Shown here piece after piece: positions 1 through 5,327 of a stretch of 6,818 nucleotides of DNA. Below the pieces are notes generated by a model. The model searched no databases. It was not told where the DNA came from and worked only from the letters and a program-made list of their open reading frames with translations. The DNA is from Oligoflexus sp. (GTDB taxonomy: Bacteria; Bdellovibrionota_B; Oligoflexia; Oligoflexales; Oligoflexaceae). Each line of letters starts with the position of its first letter. Position 1 is the stretch's first letter. The stretch is taken from NCBI GenBank assembly GCA_030151925.1, contig JASLCY010000378.1:1-6818 (forward strand), given 5' to 3'. Position numbers and translations under genes: made by a program.

Positions 1-69
1 TTGGGCCAGAGATTTCGCGCTGATCGCGAGGATCCCTAAAAAACCGAGACGAAGGACGCTTCGATTCAT
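1..69 (-). CDS. Start of an unidentified exported protein (signal peptide only, runs off the left edge)
   Basis: An ATG at 69-67 opens a minus-strand frame with no stop before base 1, giving 23 residues. They begin MNRSVLRLGFLGILAIS and end in ...AKSLAQ. This is a textbook Sec signal peptide: Arg residues at 3 and 7, a hydrophobic core (about residues 8-17), and a Ser-Leu-Ala signal peptidase I site before Gln23. Nothing of the mature protein is visible, so the function cannot be named. It is probably not a missing BatA or BatB, because those usually start with a retained membrane helix and not a cleavable signal. No strong Shine-Dalgarno precedes the ATG; the best match is a GGTAA about 8 bases upstream. 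A 126-base gap with hairpins separates it from batE, so it may be a separate transcription unit. The signal-peptide pattern supports a real start, but 69 bases is little evidence. Confidence 0.55.
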   Translation of the reverse strand, partial: MNRSVLRLGFLGILAISAKSLAQ

Positions 70-85
70 GTGTTTATTACCAATG

Positions 86-111
86 AAAAGGGGATACAAG
101 GCGTTGCCCCT
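86..111 (-). terminator. Candidate rho-independent terminator or 5'-leader hairpin after batE
   Basis: Read on the minus strand, AGGGG-CAA, loop CGCC, TTG, a three-base bulge (TAT) and CCCCT form an interrupted hairpin that runs into a TTTT tract. That is the layout of a modest intrinsic terminator 84 bases after the batE stop. It ends only 16 bases before the ATG of the next gene, so it could instead be an attenuator or leader structure of that gene. The stem is short and bulged and the T tract is only four or five long, so termination may be partial. Confidence 0.4.
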
Positions 112-132
112 CTAGAATATCATGGCGTGTTT

Positions 133-164
133 CGCGGGAGATAGCCTTATTTCGGCTCTCCGCG
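133..164. other. Imperfect inverted repeat in the batE downstream region
   Basis: The arms pair as CGC, G, GAGA and GCC with their complements around a seven-base loop (147-153). There is a one-base bulge at 136 and a two-base bulge at 142-143. It lies 31 bases after the batE stop. Neither strand has a T tract next to it, so it is not a classical intrinsic terminator. It could protect the 3' end of the operon transcript or stall polymerase ahead of the hairpin at 86-111. Together the two hairpins account for most of the 126-base intergenic gap. Confidence 0.35.
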
Positions 165-195
165 CTTAGGGGAAACTTGTCAGGCGAGCATTAAT

Positions 196-972
196 TCAGG
201 ATTTGGGACTCTGATCATTTCCCGGCAAAAGCAGGTCACGACCGAAACTTACGACGCCGGCCTTGCGAACCCAGCCGCGTTTCTGATCGGAGAGCTCTAT
301 CTTCACCCAGTCGCCGCTGGTTTCAAGAATTTGAAAGGGCGCGCCTTCGTGGAGTTCGAATATGACAATGGATTGGCTCGGGCCCGAGTAAGCCGAGAGC
401 GTGGGAGACGCCACCGCACCCTGGTCGCGGGCGAGGCTTTGCTTATAGAAAAAACTGCCCGCTCCATACAAAACGAGTAGCCCGAGGCCCAGGCTGCCGG
501 TGATGGTGAGTGAACGTAAATTCTTTTTTAGCACCGCGATCGAGAGGGCCGCGCACAGGAGCAGGAACAGCGCGAGGGTGAGATAGTAGAGCTCGCGTGC
601 CGAGAGCCACTGGTCGGCGAGAAGATTCGCCGGGAAGGGACGCGGGAAACTCACATCGAGCTTGTCCTGCGCTTCGCCCAGGAGGAAACGCAGGTTGTAT
701 TGGAAATCGGCTTCACGGGGCTGCAGCTGGGCCGCGCGCAGGTAAGCGGCGATCGCCGGGCCGAGGGCCTTATCCCTGTCGTAAGCCAGGCCCAGGTTAT
801 GGAAAACGCTGGCATTAGGCGGGTTTTGCCGAACGATATCAAGATAGTCCGCGGCCGCTTCTTTATAGTTCCCGGCTTGATAAGCGGCCTCGGCATCCTT
901 CAGCGTCGCCGCGGACAGGGCCGGAAGGAACGTCAGGCAGGAGAGGATGAGGAGTAGGCTGCGTCTTAGCAT
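196..972 (-). CDS. batE: BatE-like protein: TPR repeats, two membrane helices, SH3-like domain
   Basis: This 258-residue protein has a signal peptide or N-terminal helix (1-21, ending LPALSA). About two TPR units follow at residues 22-105, with the pattern AEAAYQAGNYKEAAADY and then NLGLAY...AIAAYLRAAQLQP. Two membrane helices lie at about 129-148 and 154-176. A C-terminal SH3-like domain spans about 186-246 and contains GDWVKIEL and RGWV. TPR plus C-terminal SH3 with this spacing is the BatE architecture of aerotolerance (Bat) operons, where it sits last, as here. It is probably an inner-membrane scaffold whose TPR and SH3 parts face the periplasm; the orientation is inferred. The ATG at 972-970 overlaps the batD stop by 7 bases (ATGCTAA), and a GGAG lies five bases upstream, so it is likely translationally coupled to batD. 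No catalytic motif is seen. Confidence 0.85.
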   Translation of the reverse strand: MLRRSLLLILSCLTFLPALSAATLKDAEAAYQAGNYKEAAADYLDIVRQNPPNASVFHNLGLAYDRDKALGPAIAAYLRAAQLQPREADFQYNLRFLLGEAQDKLDVSFPRPFPANLLADQWLSARELYYLTLALFLLLCAALSIAVLKKNLRSLTITGSLGLGLLVLYGAGSFFYKQSLARDQGAVASPTLSAYSGPSQSIVIFELHEGAPFQILETSGDWVKIELSDQKRGWVRKAGVVSFGRDLLLPGNDQSPKS

Positions 973-2786
973 TGGCGCTCCATCTGCTCGAGGACTTTAC
1001 GGGTCTTGACGAGGAGTTCTTCACCGCGCGTCGGATTCATGCCGAGGGGCGGCGCGTAGATCATCTGATCGAGTCCGCTCCATGCTTCACGCAGGTCTTG
1101 CAAGGTATCGCGGTTCACGTCGCGGCTGCGGAGGAGGCCTTCGATGTCCTTGAGGGTGATCGCGGCGCCGGTCACGCCGAATTTCGCGCCCACGTATTCC
1201 TTGAGGCACGATTGGGCCATCGGCAGGGCCTTCGCCACCTCTTGCCGCGCGATGCATTGGTTCGCGGCTTCGAGCTGTTTCCTCGCGAGTTTATAGGCCT
1301 TCGAAGCTTTGGCGAGCCGCAGCTTCCGTTCGTCGTCCGACTGGCCGCGCGAGCGATAGACCGCACCGCCCACTCCACCGAAACCGACGACCAAGGCCAG
1401 CCCGCTCAGGGCCCATTCCGCCGGCGAGATATCGTCGCGACCTTCGAGGCGCGCGCCCAGGTGAGGTTCGACCAGATCCTTGGCGATGGTTTCGACGCTG
1501 CGCTGCTCGGGTTTCGGAGCGGCCGGCGCGACGGCGGTCTCCTGCCCCTTGGTATCGGACGTCGGAGCCGCCGCGACCGGAGCCGGGGTCGCCGTGCCGC
1601 CGACGTCCACCTCGCCGAGATCGGCGGTGAGGTCCTCGTAACGGCCTTTGCTGGGGCTGAAGGTCTGGATGACGACCTTGCCGAGATTCTTTTTACCGGG
1701 ATTATTGGGAACGACGGCGTATTTGAAGGTCCTCTGCGAGGTCACGCCCTTGGCGCCGTCGAGCTCCTCATGGTAATCCGGTTTATCCTTGTAGACTTTC
1801 GCCACGTTCGGACCGAAGGGCAAAGCCGGCTCCGACATGCCCGCGGCCAGGCCGCGCCCTTGCACGGTGAGGCTGAGGTTCATCGTATCGCCGGCGTTCA
1901 CGCCGCGCGGATCGAGGTCGGCGCTGACGGTGAAATCGCCGATCAGGCCGGAGAAATCCTTGCGGCGGCCCTCGAGGGGCAAAGGCAGGATCTTCAGCGT
2001 CGCCTCTTCGCTGCGCAGGCGTTTCTCCTGGAGCTCGGTCTGCCCCATGAGGTCGTCGAAGAACGAACGGGACCTCTGCCGGCGGCTCACGGCGATGCGG
2101 GCATTGAGGAGCGCGGGTTCGACCTTGAATTCGCCGGGCTGGTTCGGAATGAGGATGGCGTCGATCTCGGTGACGTTATATTCGTTGCCGCCGTGCATCG
2201 CGGTGTAGTTCTTCTGCCCTTCGATCGATTTCACCTGGAAGCCGGCGGGATACTTGAAGTCGGGTTCCGCCCCTACCACCTTCACGCGGTTGTAGACCTT
2301 GATCTTCACGCCGATCGCCTCGCCGACGTAGGCCGACGTCTTCGAGAATTCGCGTTCGATGAAAATCGCGGCATCGTTCGCTCCCGCCGGGCCGCCGGCC
2401 GCGCTCGCCCCGCCGCCCTTCGTCACCTTGAACTCGAGCGGGAGGGTCTGCATGTCCTTGCCATCGACCTTCGCGTGGATGGGCGGGATGTTGTAGGTGC
2501 CTTCCTTGGTCGGATTGATGATGAACTGGAGCTGGACCTCGCGCGAGTACTTGCCGTTGATGATCGAGATGTTCTGGCTTTTGCCCGCGCCGTGGACCTC
2601 GAGCCCCGGGACGTCGGGGAAGACGGGATCGTCGTCGAAGCTGCCCTGCACGGTCAGGGTATAGACGAACTGGTCCTCGAGCGAACCCTCGTTTTTATCG
2701 AGTTCGCCCGTGAGGACGCCCGCCCACGCCGGGAGAGCGAGGAGAGAGATCAGAAGGAAAAGGAAGCTCTTACCAATTCTTATCAT
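966..2786 (-). CDS. batD: BatD (oxygen-tolerance family) membrane protein
   Basis: The 606-residue protein has a signal peptide (1-22, ending LALPAWA) and three beta-sandwich modules at about 23-123, 140-268 and 282-397. Module 1 carries the BatD hallmarks: SINGKYSRE-like strand, NPTKEGTYNIPPI and VDGK. Module 2 ends near FFDDLMG (242-248). A Pro/Ala-rich linker (about 398-430), one membrane helix (458-477) and a helical cytoplasmic domain of about 125 residues complete it. This is the full-length BatD layout: a large periplasmic part anchored in the inner membrane. Family members belong to MoxR/VWA loci linked to envelope stress, aerotolerance or virulence, but their biochemical role is unknown. 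Two ATGs are adjacent (2789 and 2786). The GAGG at 2795-2792 is 2 bases from the first and 5 from the second, so I chose 2786. The gene overlaps batC by 17 bases. The C-terminal domain resembles the product of the gene at 3837-4343. Confidence 0.92.
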   Translation of the reverse strand: MIRIGKSFLFLLISLLALPAWAGVLTGELDKNEGSLEDQFVYTLTVQGSFDDDPVFPDVPGLEVHGAGKSQNISIINGKYSREVQLQFIINPTKEGTYNIPPIHAKVDGKDMQTLPLEFKVTKGGGASAAGGPAGANDAAIFIEREFSKTSAYVGEAIGVKIKVYNRVKVVGAEPDFKYPAGFQVKSIEGQKNYTAMHGGNEYNVTEIDAILIPNQPGEFKVEPALLNARIAVSRRQRSRSFFDDLMGQTELQEKRLRSEEATLKILPLPLEGRRKDFSGLIGDFTVSADLDPRGVNAGDTMNLSLTVQGRGLAAGMSEPALPFGPNVAKVYKDKPDYHEELDGAKGVTSQRTFKYAVVPNNPGKKNLGKVVIQTFSPSKGRYEDLTADLGEVDVGGTATPAPVAAAPTSDTKGQETAVAPAAPKPEQRSVETIAKDLVEPHLGARLEGRDDISPAEWALSGLALVVGFGGVGGAVYRSRGQSDDERKLRLAKASKAYKLARKQLEAANQCIARQEVAKALPMAQSCLKEYVGAKFGVTGAAITLKDIEGLLRSRDVNRDTLQDLREAWSGLDQMIYAPPLGMNPTRGEELLVKTRKVLEQMERQC

Positions 2787-3837
2787 CATTGCCTCTTTTG
2801 CCTGTCGCCTCGGTATCGGTCAAAGGATAGCGTCCGATCTTATCTTCGACCGATCGCAGGAGCCGTTCGGCCTCCTGCTGTTTCAAATCTTCCTGGGTGA
2901 GGTAGCCGTCCGCCTTCGGTTGGCCTCTCTGTTGATCGTCCCGCTGCTTCGGATCGAGGGCGCTGTAGGAAGCCTGTTCCTGGCCCTTTGGTTTTTTGTC
3001 GTCCGACTTCTGGCCCGCGCCGGCCTTCTGCTCTTCCCCGGATTTCTGCTCCGCCGTCTTCTGTTCGCCGGATTTCTGGTCCTGAGCGCCTTGCTGGTTT
3101 TGCTGGCTCTGCTGCGCGTTCCGTTGATCCTGATTCTGCTGCGCGGATTTCTGCTCAGCGGATTTCTGGTCCTGAGCGCCCTGTTTGTTTTGCTGATCCT
3201 GCGCGGCCTGCTGCTTTTGATCCTGCTGCGCGTTCTTCTGCTCCTGCGACTGGCCCTGCTGCTTTTGGTCTTTCCGATCCTGCTGGCCCTGCTGCTGCGC
3301 TGTCTGCTGGTCCTGCTTACTCTGCTGCTGGTTCTGCTTCTGCCGCTGCTGCTCGGGATCCTTATGCTGGAGCTGCTCCTCGACCCACGCGAGGTTCTCC
3401 GCTATCGCCTTATTATCGTTATCGTAGGCCAGGGCGTTCTTCAGTTTATCACGCGCGGCCTCGAGATCCTTCTTCGCGATGTCGATCAGCGCCTCGTTCG
3501 CCAGCGCTTCGGCTTTGATCGCGGGCCTGGCTTCCGGAACCGCCTGCTCGAAGAACCGCATCGCTTCATCGGCCTTGCCGGCTTTATAAGCCGCGACGCC
3601 GGCGTTATAAAGATGCTCGGGGACGCTCGTATGAGTGTTGGCATAAGCCTGGAAGCCTCTTAAAGCCTCTTCGTACCGGCCGGCATCGTAGGCGTCGTAA
3701 GCCGCGGCTAATTCCGGGCTGCGGCCGAACAACTTCTGGTCGATCCTTTCCAGGAGGCCTCGAGCGAGAGCCATCTGCGGACGCATGGCGATCATGAACA
3801 GGAGGACGAGCGCCGCGTATCTCAGTCCGTATCGCAT
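2770..3837 (-). CDS. batC: BatC-like periplasmic TPR protein with a long Gln-rich tail
   Basis: The 355-residue protein has a signal peptide (1-25, ending QMALA before Arg26) and about three TPR units at 44-152: AYDAYDAGRYEEAL, YNAGVAAYKAGKADEAMRFFEQA, and NEALIDIAKKDLEAARDKLKNAL. A low-complexity segment of about 130 residues (159-288) is dominated by Gln, Lys, Asp, Ala and Ser. A short conserved-looking end (317-337) has QQEAERLLRSVEDK. In many proteobacteria this TPR plus Gln-rich plus 'AERLL' tail is fused behind a VWA domain (BatB type). Here it stands alone and no VWA part precedes it. I chose the ATG at 3837-3835 over an in-frame GTG at 3873: it starts a clean signal peptide, overlaps the previous stop by one base (TGATG), and has GAGG eight bases upstream. 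That Shine-Dalgarno lies in a perfect 12-base palindrome (3839-3850), which could tie its access to translation of the upstream gene. Likely role: periplasmic protein-protein scaffold. Confidence 0.8.
   Translation of the reverse strand: MRYGLRYAALVLLFMIAMRPQMALARGLLERIDQKLFGRSPELAAAYDAYDAGRYEEALRGFQAYANTHTSVPEHLYNAGVAAYKAGKADEAMRFFEQAVPEARPAIKAEALANEALIDIAKKDLEAARDKLKNALAYDNDNKAIAENLAWVEEQLQHKDPEQQRQKQNQQQSKQDQQTAQQQGQQDRKDQKQQGQSQEQKNAQQDQKQQAAQDQQNKQGAQDQKSAEQKSAQQNQDQRNAQQSQQNQQGAQDQKSGEQKTAEQKSGEEQKAGAGQKSDDKKPKGQEQASYSALDPKQRDDQQRGQPKADGYLTQEDLKQQEAERLLRSVEDKIGRYPLTDTEATGKRGNDDKNW
2792..2795 (-). promoter_or_regulatory. Shine-Dalgarno that decides the batD start
   Basis: GAGG lies 2 bases before the ATG at 2789 and 5 bases before the next ATG at 2786. 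Only the second spacing is normal, which favours the shorter BatD by one Met. The site lies inside batC. Confidence 0.6.
2974..3363 (-). repeat. Low-complexity Gln-rich coding repeat inside batC
   Basis: This stretch encodes residues 159-288 of the BatC-like protein and is built largely from CAG/CAA, AAG/AAA and GAT codons (CTG-rich on the plus strand). It contains an identical 22-base direct repeat at 3069-3090 and 3159-3180, exactly 90 bases apart. These copies encode the repeated peptide block QGAQDQKS(A/G)EQK at residues 219-230 and 249-260, so the tract grew at least partly by a 30-codon duplication. It stays in frame with the TPR part and with the C-terminal tail, so the repeat has not broken the gene. 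Confidence 0.85.
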
Positions 3838-4343
3838 CAGAGGGCCCTCTCGCTCTGGAGTGCTTCGATCCACTCTTTCACCTTGAAACGCCAGTGTTCG
3901 AATTCATTTGGATCGCAAGGCCTAGCGGCGAAGAGAACGCGATCCGCCAGCTTTAGGAATTCTGCACATTGGGCCTGAAAATCAGATGAGAACGGCTCGT
4001 GCTGCTTCAGATACGCCAGTATTTCCGCGGATGTAAGGGCCGTAAACGGCGCGGGATGGCGAAGCTCAAGCCCGCGCCTGAGAGAATGGTTGAGGATTTC
4101 AATGCCTTGAGCGTCAGCGCCTTGAGCCTCGGCCTGAGCAAGTTTCTGCGCGAGTTCTTCCCAGGGGGAAAGCCTGGGCGCGCTCGCGGCCTTAGGCGCC
4201 TTCTTTTGCCGCCATTTGAGGTAGACGAGGAGGAGCGCGAGCAAGGCGAAGACGACCAGCGCGACGATCACCAGCCCGCGGGTGAGGCCCAGCGTGGCCG
4301 AAGGCGCTAGATCGAAGACACCATGCGGAGGACGCGGATCCAT
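3837..4343 (-). CDS. DUF4381-like small membrane protein of the MoxR/Bat locus
   Basis: The 168-residue protein has one strongly hydrophobic helix (23-42) followed by WRQKK, so the N-terminus should be periplasmic and the rest cytoplasmic. A helical domain follows at about 60-165 and contains SLRRGLEL, TALTSAEILAYLK (101-113), LADRVLFAARP (132-142) and a terminal FEHWRFKVKEWIEAL. Size, topology and position just after moxR match the DUF4381 proteins that normally stand between DUF58 and the VWA genes in gammaproteobacterial MoxR loci. I assign the family by pattern only. The start is the ATG at 4343-4341, 8 bases after the moxR stop, with GAGGA five bases before it. An in-frame TTG at 4355 that overlaps the moxR stop has no Shine-Dalgarno and would only add MRNT. 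The stop overlaps the batC ATG by one base. Its biochemical role is unknown; it is probably a membrane partner of MoxR or BatD. Confidence 0.7.
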   Translation of the reverse strand: MDPRPPHGVFDLAPSATLGLTRGLVIVALVVFALLALLLVYLKWRQKKAPKAASAPRLSPWEELAQKLAQAEAQGADAQGIEILNHSLRRGLELRHPAPFTALTSAEILAYLKQHEPFSSDFQAQCAEFLKLADRVLFAARPCDPNEFEHWRFKVKEWIEALQSERAL

Positions 4344-4348
4344 AGTGT

Positions 4349-4353
4349 TCCTC
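4349..4353 (-). promoter_or_regulatory. Shine-Dalgarno that decides the start of the DUF4381-like gene
   Basis: GAGGA overlaps the moxR stop codon and sits five bases before the ATG at 4343-4341. The alternative TTG start at 4355 lies upstream of this site and cannot use it. Ribosomes ending moxR would arrive directly on it, which suggests coupled translation. Confidence 0.6.
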
Positions 4354-5326
4354 AAGGCACGGGGATTTGCGCGAGGATCATCGCGATCATCGCTTCCGTC
4401 GTCACGTTCTCGGCTTCCGCCTCGAAGCTCGGGATGATGCGATGACGAAGCACGTCTTCGGCGATGTCCTTCACGTCCTGGGGAATCACGTAGCCGCGGC
4501 CTTGGAACAGGGCGTTGAGGCGCGCGGCGCGTTCGAGGTTGATCGAGGCGCGCGGGCTCGAGCCGACGCGGATAAGCCCTTGCAGCTTCGAGAGTTTATA
4601 GGCCTCGGGACGGCGCGTGGCGAAGACGATGTCGATGATGTAGCGACGGATGTTCTCCGCGACGTGGATCTCGAGCGCGAGGTCCTGCAGGTCCTTGAGG
4701 CGCGAACGATCGAGGACCCGGTGCAGGGGAGCCGGCTCGGCGCCGGACATGCGTTGAACGATGAGGAGCTCTTCTTCCGGCGTCGTGTAATCGACCTTGA
4801 GCTTAAAGAAGAAACGATCGAGCTGCGCTTCGGGCAGCGGATAGGTTCCCTCCTGCTCGATCGGGTTCTGCGTGGCGAGGACCAGGAAGGGATTCGGCAA
4901 GGGATAGGTATCGTCGGCTATCGTCACCTGCCGCTCCTGCATCGCCTCGAGGAGCGCCGACTGGACTTTCGCCGGCGCGCGGTTGATCTCGTCCGCGATC
5001 AGGAGGTTCGTGAATATGGGGCCCTTCTTCACTTTGAATTCAGCGAGGCGCGGATCGAAGATCTGGGTCCCGACCACATCCGCCGGCAGGAGGTCGGGCG
5101 TGAACTGCACCCGATGCACCTCGAGGTCGGAGACTTCGCCGAGAGCTTTGACCGCCGTGGTTTTCGCGAGGCCCGGCAGGCCTTCGAGCAGGATGTGCCC
5201 CTGGCCGATGAGCCCCATCAGGAGGCGTTCGACGACCACGCGCTGACCGACAACGCGTTCCCCTATCGCGGCGAGTATGTGTTTCGTTGAATCCGCCGCC
5301 GCTTCCACTCGAGCTTGAATATCCAC
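4352..5326 (-). CDS. moxR: MoxR-family AAA+ ATPase
   Basis: The 324-residue protein is a complete MoxR ATPase of usual length. It shows the Walker A GLPGLAKTT (49-57, Lys55), Walker B LLIADE (108-113, Asp112/Glu113) followed by INRAPAKVQSALLEAMQE, sensor 1 ATQNP (Asn154), the arginine-finger segment LDRFFFK (Arg171), and the sensor 2 segment GSSPRAS (255-261, Arg259) in the C-terminal lid. All residues needed for ATP hydrolysis appear intact. MoxR proteins are cytoplasmic, act as chaperone-like ATPases, and typically remodel or load partners encoded beside them that contain VWA domains; no VWA partner is encoded in this window. The start is a GTG at 5326-5324, one base after the protease stop. 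It is supported by GAGGTG seven bases upstream, inside the protease's last codons. The short gap and embedded ribosome binding site indicate co-transcription and probably coupled translation with the protease. Confidence 0.95.
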   Translation of the reverse strand: MDIQARVEAAADSTKHILAAIGERVVGQRVVVERLLMGLIGQGHILLEGLPGLAKTTAVKALGEVSDLEVHRVQFTPDLLPADVVGTQIFDPRLAEFKVKKGPIFTNLLIADEINRAPAKVQSALLEAMQERQVTIADDTYPLPNPFLVLATQNPIEQEGTYPLPEAQLDRFFFKLKVDYTTPEEELLIVQRMSGAEPAPLHRVLDRSRLKDLQDLALEIHVAENIRRYIIDIVFATRRPEAYKLSKLQGLIRVGSSPRASINLERAARLNALFQGRGYVIPQDVKDIAEDVLRHRIIPSFEAEAENVTTEAMIAMILAQIPVP

Positions 5327-5327
5327 G

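Noticed and set aside
70..132. Possible promoter for the left-edge gene (TATTCT or TTGTAT elements on the minus strand)
   Set aside because: Neither has a partner element at correct spacing. The TTGTAT lies inside the hairpin and would give an almost leaderless transcript.
133..164. Hairpin as an intrinsic terminator
   Set aside because: No T tract follows on either strand and the stem has two bulges. I list it only as an inverted repeat; the hairpin at 86-111 is the better terminator candidate.
972..2900. Very long plus-strand open frame opposite batD
   Set aside because: It is antisense to a clear BatD with signal peptide, motifs and membrane helix. Its translation is rich in Arg, Ala, Asp and Leu with no domain pattern. 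High third-position G+C keeps stops out of this antisense frame.
3000..3363. Regular CTG-rich pattern as a possible CRISPR or non-coding satellite array
   Set aside because: The minus strand stays in one open frame through the whole tract, and the repeats are short, imperfect and codon-periodic, with no unique spacers of constant length.
2710..3663. Plus-strand frame encoding long leucine runs, resembling a multi-pass membrane protein
   Set aside because: The leucines come from reading the complement of the CAG-rich Gln tract of batC. There is no credible start context and the real gene is on the other strand.
3835..3873. Earlier GTG start (3873) for the BatC-like gene
   Set aside because: It would add 12 charged residues in front of a clean signal peptide and increase overlap with the upstream gene. 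The ATG at 3837 has GAGG at good spacing and a TGATG junction.
4341..4355. TTG start at 4355 for the DUF4381-like gene
   Set aside because: No Shine-Dalgarno precedes it. The ATG twelve bases later has GAGGA five bases upstream.
4367..5290. Plus-strand frame opposite moxR
   Set aside because: It mirrors an intact MoxR ATPase with all motifs. Its translation is Arg/Glu/Asp-rich with no recognisable domain.
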